DNA from: Bacillota bacterium
GTDB taxonomy: Bacteria > Bacillota > Bacilli > Alicyclobacillales > SLC66
Direction: 5' to 3'
Assembly (NCBI GenBank): GCA_021846285.1
Contig: JAJZCB010000007.1
Span: 1-64,000 of the forward strand
Length of the DNA stretch: 64,000 bases
The position numbers were made by a program, and so were the translations under genes. The notes beneath the pieces were generated by a model, which ran no database searches, was not told the origin of the DNA, and was given only the letters and a program-made list of their open reading frames with translations. This document shows positions 25,272 through 34,069 of this stretch, piece after piece (position 1 is the stretch's first letter; each line of letters starts with the position of its first letter).

Positions 25272-25901
25272 GTGCGAAAGGGCATATTGAGTGCCATGGT
25301 TGCTGTAATGCTTGTGGGTGCGGCGAGTTCTCCTGTTTTGGCGGACAGCCACTCTCAGAAGGGTAGTAGTGAATGGGCGAAGAAGGAGCAGCGCCTGGAA
25401 AGTCAGATTTCCAGCACCATACAGACGTTTGTGCCCAAAGTGGAGTCTGTAGACTCTACTCTCGCGTCGCAACTGGGTGGACAGTCTGGAACGACCGTTA
25501 CAGGCAGCGTATATCTTCCACCATCCATCACGACCGATGTATCCACGATTCAGGCGAGTGCGGCCCAACTGCAAACGTCAGACGCTGCTCAGTTGCTGAA
25601 ACAATTGCAAAAGCTGGAGCGCCAGATCGAGCTTACCAAGGAAGCGTTGAATCATGTCAAGAAGCACTCTGGTGAATCCGCGAAAAGCCAGCAGAACAAA
25701 CTGACCAAACTGACAAAAGAATACGCCCTGTTCGAGCAGGCGGTTTCCGATCTGAAAACGGCCTATCAAACGCTTGTCGCCGCTCCTACAAGTCATGCGG
25801 ATTATTCGGCGGCCAAGCAGGCGTGGAAACGCGTTGAACACGATGGCAAGAAGATTGAGGAATGGAGTCGCGAGTGGTCCTCCGCAAAGGGAGGAAACTA
25901 G
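25272..25901 (+). CDS. Secreted coiled-coil protein under c-di-GMP riboswitch control
   Basis: A 209-residue protein with a Sec signal peptide (basic VRKG, hydrophobic LSAMVAVMLVGAASS, cleavage near VLADS). The mature part is almost all helical and rich in Gln, Lys and Ser; residues 105-185 have heptad-like spacing (LLKQLQKLERQIELTKEAL) and look like coiled coil. GTG 25272 is set by AGGAGGG seven bases upstream. No known family; c-di-GMP control suggests a role in surface attachment, motility or matrix. Confidence 0.8.
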   Translation: MRKGILSAMVAVMLVGAASSPVLADSHSQKGSSEWAKKEQRLESQISSTIQTFVPKVESVDSTLASQLGGQSGTTVTGSVYLPPSITTDVSTIQASAAQLQTSDAAQLLKQLQKLERQIELTKEALNHVKKHSGESAKSQQNKLTKLTKEYALFEQAVSDLKTAYQTLVAAPTSHADYSAAKQAWKRVEHDGKKIEEWSREWSSAKGGN

Positions 25902-25907
25902 GGTTCC

Positions 25908-25949
25908 GGGCACAATCCCCTGTGGTGCTGTTGATGGGGGATTGTGCCC
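25908..25949. terminator. 13 bp perfect hairpin after the coiled-coil gene
   Basis: GGGCACAATCCCC pairs exactly with GGGGATTGTGCCC across a 16-base loop, 7 bases after the stop codon. No T-run follows, so termination efficiency is uncertain; it may instead stabilise the 3' end. Confidence 0.6.
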
Positions 25950-25996
25950 CACTGCATGAATGTTGTCCATAGTTCGAATTTCATTTCGTGTCAACT

Positions 25997-26025
25997 TTGC
26001 GAACTCAGTGTAATTACAGCTAATC
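25997..26025 (+). promoter_or_regulatory. Candidate promoter of the HtrA gene
   Basis: TTGCGA and CTAATC are separated by 17 bases, about 50 bases before the start codon of the protease. Confidence 0.35.
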
Positions 26026-26077
26026 TCAAGGTATTTGCCCGAACATGGTTGAGAAATCAGTCATGGAGGGGATCAAC

Positions 26078-27298
26078 ATGCGACGTGCTGTATGGAACCG
26101 ATTTGCAGGATTGGCGGTTTTAACCATGCTTGCGGCTGGTGTTGGATCGGCTACGACTGCGTGGTTCGATGCTTCTCAGTTCAACACAGGTCGCCAGGCG
26201 CAGTCAGGCGCCGCTCCGACTTCTGCTGCGAGCGCCGCGACTGGAGCGGTTACAACCAGTTACACACTGGGGCCAAAGGTAGTACAGGTGAATATTTCCG
26301 ACGCGATTGTTCAGGCCGTTAAAAAGGCAACCCCCTCAGTTGTTGGCGTACTCAATATGCAGGATCTCCCGAACTCCTATGGCACGGGGTATTCGCTTCA
26401 GGAAGCGGGGGTTGGATCAGGGGTGATATTTAGCCCTGAAGGCTATATTGTCACCAACAATCATGTGGTGCAAGGAGCAAACCAGGTCCAGGTGGTCATC
26501 GATCAAAAGCAGAAGGTGACGGCCAAGGTGGTTGGCACCGATCCTTACACGGATCTCGCCGTTCTGAAAGTGCCCGCCAGTGACGTGCAGCCGAGCAATG
26601 TGGCGACATTCGGGAATTCAAGCAATCTCAACGTTGGAGAACCTGCCATCGCCATCGGCAATCCCGCTGGTTTGCAATTCTCCGACACAGTCACTTCCGG
26701 GATTATCAGCGCTACTTCGCGCAGCATGCCTGTCATGGATGAGGCGACCGGACAGACGCTTGGGATGCAAACCGTGTTGCAGACAGACGCAGCCATAAAC
26801 CCCGGGAACAGCGGCGGGCCGCTTCTTAACATCGAGGGGCAGGTCGTTGGCATCAACAGCAGTAAAATTGCTGCGCAGGGATTCTCCGGAATGGGATTTG
26901 CCATTCCCAGCGCCCAGGTGCAAAAAATCATCAATCAGATTTTAACGTCTGGGCACGCGCAGCACGCGGCCTTGGGTATCTCCGGATTATCGCTCAGGGA
27001 TCTGCCAGCAAACTATTGGCCCAATGTTCCGGTGAATTATGGGGTATGGGTTTCGGCTCCAAGGACTGCACAGGCGAAGGCGGCGGGATTTGAGCACGAT
27101 GACGTCATTGTCGCAATCAATGGTCATAAAGTGACGGGCATCGGCAGTTTGCAGACCGCTTTGCAACAGTATCAACCCGGGCAAGTCGTTTCCGTCACTG
27201 TGTATCGCGGTAAACAACAGCTGACACTGCATGACACGCTGTCCAATTTGCCTCCATTGCAGTTGCAGAACAATGCGGGTGGATCCGTAGTCGGTTGA
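26078..27298 (+). CDS. HtrA/DegP-type membrane-anchored serine protease
   Basis: A 406-residue envelope quality-control protease. An N-terminal hydrophobic segment (residues 8-28) anchors it and a Ser/Ala-rich linker follows. The trypsin-like domain (residues 75-270) has the full triad: His129 in TNNHVV, Asp159 in YTDLAVL and Ser245 in GNSGGPL. One PDZ domain (residues 290-390, FEHDDVIVAINGHKV) follows. ATG 26078 is chosen over two upstream ATG codons because GGAGGGG lies six bases before it. Monocistronic, with its own terminator. Confidence 0.92.
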   Translation: MRRAVWNRFAGLAVLTMLAAGVGSATTAWFDASQFNTGRQAQSGAAPTSAASAATGAVTTSYTLGPKVVQVNISDAIVQAVKKATPSVVGVLNMQDLPNSYGTGYSLQEAGVGSGVIFSPEGYIVTNNHVVQGANQVQVVIDQKQKVTAKVVGTDPYTDLAVLKVPASDVQPSNVATFGNSSNLNVGEPAIAIGNPAGLQFSDTVTSGIISATSRSMPVMDEATGQTLGMQTVLQTDAAINPGNSGGPLLNIEGQVVGINSSKIAAQGFSGMGFAIPSAQVQKIINQILTSGHAQHAALGISGLSLRDLPANYWPNVPVNYGVWVSAPRTAQAKAAGFEHDDVIVAINGHKVTGIGSLQTALQQYQPGQVVSVTVYRGKQQLTLHDTLSNLPPLQLQNNAGGSVVG

Positions 27299-27312
27299 GT
27301 ATGGCACAGGCC

Positions 27313-27345
27313 AAAACCCAGTCGCCCTTGAGGCGGCTGGGTTTT
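27313..27345 (+). terminator. Rho-independent terminator after htrA
   Basis: AAAACCCAG-T-CGCC and GGCG-G-CTGGGTTTT form a hairpin with a CTTGA loop followed by a T-run; a classical intrinsic terminator. Confidence 0.92.
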
Positions 27346-27424
27346 TCTTACTAGTTTATTGCGCATGGATTTGCTATTGTTTTCTCTGGGGGACAGTTGA
27401 TGGGGGGAGGCGTTTCTTATCCAA

Positions 27425-28411
27425 ATGAGAGTATTGGCAGGTGTTGATATTGGGGGCACCAAATGCGCGATCAGCCTTGCCGAGTTCCATGAATCCGATG
27501 TTAAACCCTTTATGCGCGAAGTGTTTCCGACTCCTGTTGGATTTCAGGCGACTTTGAATCAACTGCTAGAGACCCTCCAAAGAGTGTTGGGTCAGATCAG
27601 TGACTCGGAACTGACAGCGATCGGAATCAGTTGTGGATCACCATTGGATGCCAAACGCGGAATCATTCTCTCTCCGCCCAATCTTCCTGGGTGGGATAGC
27701 GTCGACATCGTGACACCGTTTCGCCATACGTTCCATGTGCCCGTGGCCTTGCAGAATGACGCCAACGCCTGTGCGCTGGCCGAATGGCGATTTGGCGCTG
27801 GACGCGGTGTGAACAGCATGATTTTTTTAACATTTGGAACGGGCATGGGAGCCGGCCTGATTTTAGACGGCAAACTCTATGGTGGCGTGAATGGCATGGC
27901 GGGGGAAATTGGCCATGTTCGCATGGCGGACACCGGCCCTGTTGGTTATGGAAAAGAGGGGTCTTTTGAGGGGTTTTGCAGTGGCGGCGGCATAGGACGT
28001 TTGGCCAGGGAACGGACGGCAGCCTGGTTGGCGGAGGGGCGCAGCACCAGTCTCGCCGAGAGTTCCGTAAGGATCTCCAGTATTACAGCCAAAGACGTAG
28101 GGTTGGCGGCGCAAGATGGGGATGAGTTGGCCGTGGGAATTATGGCGACTGTGGGGCAATATCTGGGACGGGGACTCGCTCTGCTCGTGGATTTGTTCAA
28201 TCCGGAGGTCATCATCATCGGAAGTATTTATGTTCGCCAGCAGTCGCTTCTGGAACCGATCGTCATGTCCGTTCTAGGCGCTGAATCGCTGTCCCTGTCG
28301 CGATCCGTCTGTCGGATTTTGCCGGCGGGACTTGGCGAAAATGTCGGTGACTACGCAGGACTGTCCGTAGCGCACGATGTATTTCTGGACAGCCGTTTAA
28401 CCGGAGAATGA
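27425..28411 (+). CDS. ROK-family sugar kinase
   Basis: A 328-residue cytosolic kinase. The phosphate-binding loop is GVDIGGTKCAI at residues 6-16, the catalytic Asp is in LQNDANACALAEW, and the second phosphate loop is FGTGMGAGLI. In the region where most ROK kinases have CxCGxxGCxE zinc ligands, this protein has GYGKEGSFEGFCSGGG, so the zinc site is not conserved. The likely substrate is a hexose or N-acetylhexosamine. It precedes a SIS-type phosphosugar isomerase by 40 bases, suggesting one sugar pathway. Confidence 0.85.
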   Translation: MRVLAGVDIGGTKCAISLAEFHESDVKPFMREVFPTPVGFQATLNQLLETLQRVLGQISDSELTAIGISCGSPLDAKRGIILSPPNLPGWDSVDIVTPFRHTFHVPVALQNDANACALAEWRFGAGRGVNSMIFLTFGTGMGAGLILDGKLYGGVNGMAGEIGHVRMADTGPVGYGKEGSFEGFCSGGGIGRLARERTAAWLAEGRSTSLAESSVRISSITAKDVGLAAQDGDELAVGIMATVGQYLGRGLALLVDLFNPEVIIIGSIYVRQQSLLEPIVMSVLGAESLSLSRSVCRILPAGLGENVGDYAGLSVAHDVFLDSRLTGE

Positions 28412-28451
28412 ATGAACGTTTGTCGTAATCTACGGGGGGTATACACTCATC

Positions 28452-29078
28452 ATGCCTGACTGGTTGAATGGACTGATAACCGCTTATCCGGATCTCCAGC
28501 CATGTGCCGAGAGTATCGAAGAAGCGTATGGTATTCTTCATAAACAGTTCGAAGCCGGCAATAAATTATTGGTCTGTGGAAACGGCGGCAGTGCCGCAGA
28601 TAGTGAGCATATCGTAGGTGAACTCATGAAGTCGTTTGTTGTGGATCGTCCGATTCCGGCGCAACTGCGGGATCGACTTGCACTGACGCCGCACGGCCCC
28701 TATCTATCCAATCACTTGCAACGGGCGTTGCCGGCCATTTCGCTTGTGAGCCAGAGCGCCCTTGTCACAGCCTTTGCCAATGACGTGCAGCCGGATCTTG
28801 CGTTTGCTCAACAGGTATATGGCTATGGCAAGCCCGGAGATGTGCTGTTGGGTCTCAGTACCTCGGGAAACTCAAAGAATGTGGTTTATGCGTTGGAGTT
28901 GGCCAAGGTCCTGGGAATGCGCACGATCGGGATGACCGGGAGCGCAGGGGGAGCGATGGCGCCCTTTTGCGATGCCTTGATCCGGGTGCCATACGAGAGG
29001 ACTGCCGATGTCCAGGAGCGCCATTTGCCGATCTATCACGCACTGTGCATGACCCTGGAAAGAACGTTTTTTGGCTGA
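28452..29078 (+). CDS. SIS-domain phosphosugar isomerase, GmhA-like
   Basis: A 208-residue protein of the SIS fold with LLVCGNGGSAADSEHIVGEL and LGLSTSGNSKNVVYAL, the motifs of sedoheptulose-7-phosphate isomerase (GmhA) and DiaA-type proteins. GmhA starts the ADP-heptose route that supplies S-layer glycans in Gram-positive bacteria. It follows the ROK kinase closely, though no other heptose gene is in the window, so a different sugar phosphate is possible. Confidence 0.8.
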   Translation: MPDWLNGLITAYPDLQPCAESIEEAYGILHKQFEAGNKLLVCGNGGSAADSEHIVGELMKSFVVDRPIPAQLRDRLALTPHGPYLSNHLQRALPAISLVSQSALVTAFANDVQPDLAFAQQVYGYGKPGDVLLGLSTSGNSKNVVYALELAKVLGMRTIGMTGSAGGAMAPFCDALIRVPYERTADVQERHLPIYHALCMTLERTFFG

Positions 29079-29134
29079 TCCGTGTGCCGTCTGACATTCG
29101 AATTTGTATGTCCGGAACCATGATCTTATGGCAT

Positions 29135-29177
29135 TGTGATGTGCGTCACGTTGTCTCGGTGAGGATGGCCGTATAGT
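29135..29177 (+). promoter_or_regulatory. Crp/Fnr-type operator and promoter 1
   Basis: TGTGATGTGCGTCACG (29135-29150) matches TGTGA-N6-TCAC. A -10 element TATAGT lies at 29172-29177, placing the site centre at about -41.5 from the expected start of transcription, the class II activating position. It drives the DUF2249, membrane protein and regulator genes downstream. Confidence 0.7.
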
Positions 29178-29230
29178 GTTGGAGACAGCACGACGGCCTG
29201 AGCCGTCTGCCTACGGGAGGAGAACTTGCG

Positions 29231-29473
29231 ATGAATGGTTATGCGGCCCTGTTGGATGTGACGCAGTACCCGCCGCGATTCAAACACGAAGCGATTTTTG
29301 CCGTCTTTGAGACACTGGCGCCGGGTCTCGCCATGGAGATCATCAATGATCATGATCCTAAGCCTCTGCACTATCAGCTTGAGGCGGAATATTCGGGGCA
29401 ATTCGATTGGCAGTACATTGCCGAGGGACCAGAGATCTGGCGAGTGCGCCTTGAACGCCGCGAATCCTCATGA
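29231..29473 (+). CDS. DUF2249 domain protein
   Basis: An 80-residue soluble protein with the DUF2249 core (PPRFKHEAIFAVFETL and NDHDPKPLHYQLEAEY). Such proteins occur beside RIC/hemerythrin-like and nitric-oxide-response genes, as here, and are thought to take part in redox or heme-linked processes. Start after GGGAGGAG. Stop overlaps the next start (ATGA). Molecular function is not known. Confidence 0.85.
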   Translation: MNGYAALLDVTQYPPRFKHEAIFAVFETLAPGLAMEIINDHDPKPLHYQLEAEYSGQFDWQYIAEGPEIWRVRLERRESS

Positions 29474-30729
29474 AATCGGCCCGACTATTTATCGTACTGG
29501 CCATGGTTCACTTTGCCGTTGGGGTGACTATGGGCGGATTGATGGCCGTTGACACGTCCCTGTGGGGACCACTTGCTCCCATCCACGCCGAACTCAATCC
29601 GTTTGGATGGCTGACCATGCTCATCTATGGCATGACGTATGCCGTATTGGCTTCCTTTGGGAATTTTCGCCCGTTACCTCCGAGAGCTGCGTGGGCGCAT
29701 CTGCTCTGCGCCGAAACAGGCGTGGTGACCATTGCGCTTGGCGGAGGACTGTCCTTAAGCGGTTTGGCGGAGATGGGATGGTTATTGCAGGCTTTGGTTC
29801 CATTGCTGTTTCTACGCAATATTTTATGGATCATTCGTTCTCGCCAATCAGTTTCTGCTGATCGTCCGTCAGAGGGAAGCACCGTAGTGTCGGGAAATGG
29901 GGTGAATGATAACGGGTTGCTGACACCGGCTGCCTATGCGGGTTCCACTGATCGCGTTGCGCAGCGAGGCACCAGCCTGGCGTTATTGTGCTGGATCGCG
30001 GCGGCGGTGTGGATGGCTGTGTATGTTCTGCGGTCTTCTGGACCCATCACAACCGATATGCCTGTTGGTGTACAGGCTTTGGTATACTATGGGTGGATTG
30101 CTGGAACTGTATTGGCCGTTTCGCTGCACTTGCTTCCGCGCTTTGCGGGGAAGGCATGCGTGGGTCCTAAGCAGGGTCTGCTGATCCAGATGATGTGGAT
30201 GACGGGTGTTGTGCTTGCTTCAGTCACTTCGGAACCGGGGGGCGTGGTCGGACGCATTGGGTATGGGCTGATTGGTCTGGCACTCGTATGGAATGCCAGT
30301 CTTTATGTGTGGCAGATGCGCCGTGACTGGTTCCACCGACTCGGTCCGACCTCTGGCGCAGCATGGTTTGCCAGTTGGTGTTTCTCGTGGGCGTTGGGCG
30401 CACGGCTCGTAGGGGGGGGCGATCCCCTGTCCTTGGTGTCGCTGCATCTTATGTTTCTGGGCTGGATTACCACACTCGTCTATGGAGTGGGGTACACGCT
30501 GTTTCCCCGCGTGTTGCATCGCAACGTGCGCTATGGTTGGGTTTCGCCCGTACAAATGACGGCGTCTTTGATTGGCGCCGTAGTGATGCCGCTCGGATTT
30601 TCCCTGATGGATCGCGGTTCGGTTGCCGGGCCTGACATACTGGCTGTCGGAGGGGTGTTCGCCGGACTCGGCGCTCTCTCGTTCCTAGCAGTCTGGTCTG
30701 TTTCGAAGCGGGAAGGAGACGCAGCATGA
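29470..30729 (+). CDS. NnrS/heme-copper-oxidase-I-like membrane protein 1
   Basis: A 419-residue protein with about twelve membrane helices and His residues spaced as in the cytochrome oxidase subunit I fold (APIHAELNPFGW, VSLHLLPRFAG, VSLHLMFLGW, FPRVLHRNVRYGW). It lacks the full set of copper-site ligands, so it is more like the NnrS family of nitric-oxide-stress membrane heme proteins. A Ser/Gly-rich loop at residues 120-160 is specific. It overlaps the DUF2249 gene and the Crp/Fnr gene by 4 bases each, forming one operon. Confidence 0.65.
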   Translation: MKSARLFIVLAMVHFAVGVTMGGLMAVDTSLWGPLAPIHAELNPFGWLTMLIYGMTYAVLASFGNFRPLPPRAAWAHLLCAETGVVTIALGGGLSLSGLAEMGWLLQALVPLLFLRNILWIIRSRQSVSADRPSEGSTVVSGNGVNDNGLLTPAAYAGSTDRVAQRGTSLALLCWIAAAVWMAVYVLRSSGPITTDMPVGVQALVYYGWIAGTVLAVSLHLLPRFAGKACVGPKQGLLIQMMWMTGVVLASVTSEPGGVVGRIGYGLIGLALVWNASLYVWQMRRDWFHRLGPTSGAAWFASWCFSWALGARLVGGGDPLSLVSLHLMFLGWITTLVYGVGYTLFPRVLHRNVRYGWVSPVQMTASLIGAVVMPLGFSLMDRGSVAGPDILAVGGVFAGLGALSFLAVWSVSKREGDAA

Positions 30730-31403
30730 CGGGTATAGAGGAAATGCGTCGCATGGTGTTGTTTCACGATCTGACAGACGCAGAATTTGCACAATTGGCG
30801 AAACTGGTGACTGTCCAACGCTGTGCGCGCGGCGATTACATTTTTATGGAGGGGCAAGCCCGGGAATTTGTGTACTTTATCAAACGAGGTCTCGTCAAAA
30901 TTTTCAAGGTTGACGCCGAGGGAAGAGAAAACATCGTCAATATTCTCGGCGCCAAGGCCATGTTTCCGCATGCGGGCCTGTTTGACGACAGTCCGTATCC
31001 GGGCACCGCAGAGGCGTTGGTCGACGGGGTTCTGTACGCCATTTCCATCTATAAATTTGAAGAACTGCTTCTGCAGCATCCGGATATGATGCGCAAATTG
31101 CTGCGAGTTCTTGGACGTATGATTTTGAGCTTGCAGACAAAATTGCAGGAGGTGTCGGTGTTTGACGCCAAAGAACGCGTGGAAGCTCTGTTGTGGCACT
31201 TGGTCGACGAGCACGGTCGACCTGACAAAGACGGTATTCATTTGTCGCTGCCGGTAACCCATACAGAGATGGCGCGCATGATCGCGCTCTCACGCGAATC
31301 GGTCAATCGCACATGGAACGAATTTCGCCGCGAAGGGATCATCGTGGGCGACAGAGACGACTGGATCGTGAGTCGGGAGTGGTTCGACCGTCTCCGACGT
31401 TGA
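30726..31403 (+). CDS. Crp/Fnr-family transcriptional regulator
   Basis: A 225-residue regulator. Residues 15-120 form the cyclic-nucleotide-type beta roll (GDYIFMEGQAREFVYFIKRG), then a dimer helix, and a C-terminal winged helix with THTEMARMIALSRESVNRTW. It has only one Cys, so no Fnr-type iron-sulfur cluster; a cyclic nucleotide or heme could be sensed. It is the third gene of the operon driven by the TGTGA-N6-TCAC promoter, so autoregulation is likely, and the same motif precedes two other operons within 5 kb. Confidence 0.88.
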   Translation: MTGIEEMRRMVLFHDLTDAEFAQLAKLVTVQRCARGDYIFMEGQAREFVYFIKRGLVKIFKVDAEGRENIVNILGAKAMFPHAGLFDDSPYPGTAEALVDGVLYAISIYKFEELLLQHPDMMRKLLRVLGRMILSLQTKLQEVSVFDAKERVEALLWHLVDEHGRPDKDGIHLSLPVTHTEMARMIALSRESVNRTWNEFRREGIIVGDRDDWIVSREWFDRLRR

Positions 31404-31475
31404 CCACGTGGCAGCCGTTCAGACGCGGCACAGCCGTCGCGGTTATTCGGTGTGCTGCGCCATAGGCTTGCCACA

Positions 31476-31784
31476 TTATGTCCACTCGATTTCAATATGT
31501 CCGTCGCGGATGCGAATCGGGTAGGTTTCCAGCCGAATCACGCAGGGCATGCGAGTGGCCCGGCCGGTCTCTATGGTAAACGCTCCGCCGTGACAGGGGC
31601 AGACGATCTCCTGGCCGTCAATGTCTCCTTCCGTGAGCGAACAGTCCTGGTGCGTGCACGTATCCGCAGTTGCGAACCATCCCCGCTCCAGACGGTACAC
31701 AGCGATAGGTTCTCCATCGATCACGTATTGCTTCATGTCGCCAATGGTCAGTTCGGACTCCTCGCCAATCGTCTCCCATGCCAT
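31476..31784 (-). CDS. Rieske [2Fe-2S] ferredoxin-type protein
   Basis: A 102-residue soluble protein with both Rieske ligand motifs, CTHQDCSL and CPCHGGAF, and the C-terminal strand YPIRIRDGHIEIEW. It belongs to the NirD/ferredoxin group that passes single electrons to oxygenases or reductases. ATG 31784 is chosen because AAAGGAG lies eight bases upstream; a longer frame exists without a binding site. It lies downstream of membrane protein 2 on the same strand (86 bases between). Confidence 0.9.
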   Translation of the reverse strand: MAWETIGEESELTIGDMKQYVIDGEPIAVYRLERGWFATADTCTHQDCSLTEGDIDGQEIVCPCHGGAFTIETGRATRMPCVIRLETYPIRIRDGHIEIEWT

Positions 31785-31869
31785 GTCTTTGACTCCTTTC
31801 ACAACGGATTCCTTTTTGTTTAACCATACCACACTCGCCTCAGGGAATCCGGGTGGGATTGACGGTCAT

Positions 31870-33249
31870 TCAGTTCATTCGCTCTCCCACACGCGGGCGC
31901 AGTTCACTCGCCACTTTTCGCGGATTGATGACGTACCAGATTTCCGCGCAAAAGCTGAGGATCGACAACGAGACCAACAGGCAACCTGCTATGACACCCC
32001 ATTCGAATTGTTCAGTCAAGCAAAATGACGTGATGATCACACCGGCAGAGTATGCCCAAAACACCGGTCGACTGTAACGAAGCGGCAACAGGTCCGCCAT
32101 CATCGGAACCTTGCCTTTGCCTGTGCCCGCCTGATGTCCGTAGCGCTCACTCCAAACCAGAAACGGAATGATTTTGTACGTGTAAGCCATCACTGTCAAG
32201 GTGACGCAGCCCCAAATATAAAACAGAATGATGCTCTCCAGAGCAACCGTAGCGCGCCACGCCACTACCTGAATCAGCAATGCGCACAAACCCGCAAAAC
32301 CAGCGGTTGCGGCGGTTATGACAAAACGGATCGGCGACTCGACCATCTTGCGCATGCGGTGCTTTATGACTGTGGCCGCGTAGACGAGATGGTTCGCAAA
32401 ACCCAACACGCCAGCCAGTGCGCCCAACCACAAAAATGGGGCTGCGCCAGACCAGGCGCCTGCGATGATCATCCAGACAGCGGCGTGAAGAAGAACAAAC
32501 GTCCATTTCTCACGCCATGTGGGGTAGCCATGAGAGAGCGTAAACATCGGCAACAGTTTGATGCTGAACCCCATGAGCAAGAACGTGAAAAACCCGCCCG
32601 CCGCCAATACGATGTGAGTCGCAAGCAGTGGATTCATGACGGCGTTCAGGCCGTTGGTGACTCCTGCGTCCGTCAGGACGAGGAAAATACCGGCCGTGAT
32701 GGCCAGCGCAAGATAGCTGTGCGCGGAAGCGACAAACCATACGATGGGTCCGCGCACTGCGGTTTTCGCGATGGAGGCGAGGATTATCCCGCAATACACG
32801 AAGATGGCGAGCGCCATCGCGCTGCCAAATACCAGAAGACCTGGGCCAAACCAAGTCTGCATCGACCACCAGAGTCCTGCGAGGGCGATCAAATACAGCC
32901 AGAAGTTCCATCTGGCGAAGCGGACGACCACCACTGGGATCAGAAACGCAACTGTCGCCAGTTGGTAGACGGCGCCCATGACAAAAGCAAGTATTGCTCC
33001 GAGTGTCAGCAGATGTGTCAATGCGATGACGGAAGGCTGTGTGGGATCCTGGACCAGCGCACCCGATTGGACGGTCAGATCGACAGCGAATAGTCCGAAG
33101 CACAGGATGCCAAGGATCATGTATCTCATCGGCAGTGTAAAGGGGGGCGATTGATTCGTACGAATGCCGCTCGATAAGGATGCCGCTGGTCTGGAAACGG
33201 GTGTGGACGCTGGCTTGGAAATTGACGGTGGGGTGTGTTGCTCTTCCAT
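31870..33249 (-). CDS. Heme-copper-oxidase-I-like membrane protein 2
   Basis: A 459-residue protein with a proline-rich 40-residue cytosolic N-terminus and about twelve membrane helices. Conserved His residues occur in IALTHLLTLGAILAFVMG, ASAHSYLALAITAG and LLATHIVLAAGGFFTFLLMG, a spacing typical of oxidase subunit I-like heme proteins that lack the copper site. It is related in type to the protein at 29470-30729. A Crp/Fnr site lies 77-92 bases upstream of its ATG, so it probably belongs to the same regulon and, with the Rieske protein, may form a redox pair. Confidence 0.65.
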   Translation of the reverse strand: MEEQHTPPSISKPASTPVSRPAASLSSGIRTNQSPPFTLPMRYMILGILCFGLFAVDLTVQSGALVQDPTQPSVIALTHLLTLGAILAFVMGAVYQLATVAFLIPVVVVRFARWNFWLYLIALAGLWWSMQTWFGPGLLVFGSAMALAIFVYCGIILASIAKTAVRGPIVWFVASAHSYLALAITAGIFLVLTDAGVTNGLNAVMNPLLATHIVLAAGGFFTFLLMGFSIKLLPMFTLSHGYPTWREKWTFVLLHAAVWMIIAGAWSGAAPFLWLGALAGVLGFANHLVYAATVIKHRMRKMVESPIRFVITAATAGFAGLCALLIQVVAWRATVALESIILFYIWGCVTLTVMAYTYKIIPFLVWSERYGHQAGTGKGKVPMMADLLPLRYSRPVFWAYSAGVIITSFCLTEQFEWGVIAGCLLVSLSILSFCAEIWYVINPRKVASELRPRVGERMN

Positions 33250-33298
33250 GGATCGATCACTCCTTGATGATCATACTCAGACATAGAACCATACGCGG

Positions 33299-33341
33299 AT
33301 TGTAGCAAAGCGCGGCGCAACGGTTTGTGCTTCAGGTCACG
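33299..33341 (-). promoter_or_regulatory. Crp/Fnr-type operator and promoter 2
   Basis: Read on the plus strand, TGTGCTTCAGGTCACG (33326-33341) is the TGTG-N8-CAC palindrome. On the minus strand a -10 element TACAAT lies at 33304-33299. The site centre is again about 41 bases upstream of the predicted start, the class II spacing. Confidence 0.65.
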
Positions 33342-33546
33342 AAATGGGTTTGGCCGCGTCGCCGCCTAGAATTGCTGATGGTCGCCTCCCGACTACACTT
33401 TCATCGCTGAGTAGGGGTACAATATGACTAAGATGTGCGCTCGATACCCGTGATCGGGTGGTTCAAAAAAACCGGGAACTGTAGATCACGGGATGAGTAC
33501 GAACACGCGCGTCCAACACCTGTAGTTCAGAATCAGTCAGGAGGTC

Positions 33547-33939
33547 ATGAAAGTGGATTTTCATTATTCTGTTGTGACAGAAAAGACGATCGATGCGGCC
33601 ATTCGGGCGCTCGAGGAGACGCTTAAGGCAAGGAAGTTTGGCGTTCTCTGGCAAATGGACATTCCTGCGAAATTGCAAGAGAAGGGCGTTGACTTCACTA
33701 TGCCTTTTCGGGTTCTGGAGGTCTGCAATCCGCACGAAGCGAACCGCGTGCTTACGCGAAATCCTATGGTCGGTTATTTCCTGCCCTGTAAAATCGTTGT
33801 CTATGAAATGGATGGTCAAACACATATCGGAATGCCGAAACCCAGCGTATTGATGGGAATCATCGGCGATTCTTCGCTGGAGGAATTGGCCCACAATGTT
33901 GAAGTCAATTTGCAGAGCGCCATTGACGAAGCCAGGTAG
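33547..33939 (+). CDS. DUF302 domain protein
   Basis: A 130-residue protein of the DUF302 family, recognised by the pattern from VLWQMDIPAKLQEKG to FRVLEVCNPHEANRVL, then FLPCKIVVYE and the C-terminal helix. DUF302 proteins are small, often dimeric, and are frequently found beside sulfur or redox genes; a ligand-binding role is suspected. Start follows AGGAGGTC. It stands alone and ends in a strong hairpin. Confidence 0.88.
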   Translation: MKVDFHYSVVTEKTIDAAIRALEETLKARKFGVLWQMDIPAKLQEKGVDFTMPFRVLEVCNPHEANRVLTRNPMVGYFLPCKIVVYEMDGQTHIGMPKPSVLMGIIGDSSLEELAHNVEVNLQSAIDEAR

Positions 33940-33976
33940 ACCGTGCCCGGTCTGACGGAAGACTGTGATAGACAGA

Positions 33977-34015
33977 GCGCAGTTTCTCACGCGAATACGG
34001 TGTGAGGAACTGCGC
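33977..34015. terminator. 14 bp hairpin after the DUF302 gene
   Basis: GCGCAGTTTCTCAC pairs with GTGAGGAACTGCGC (one G-U) around an 11-base loop, 38 bases after the stop. No T-run follows. Confidence 0.55.
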
Positions 34016-34069
34016 AATCATGAATCGCCAAACGAATGTCGTTGCGTATCGGGATCATACGTCCAAATC

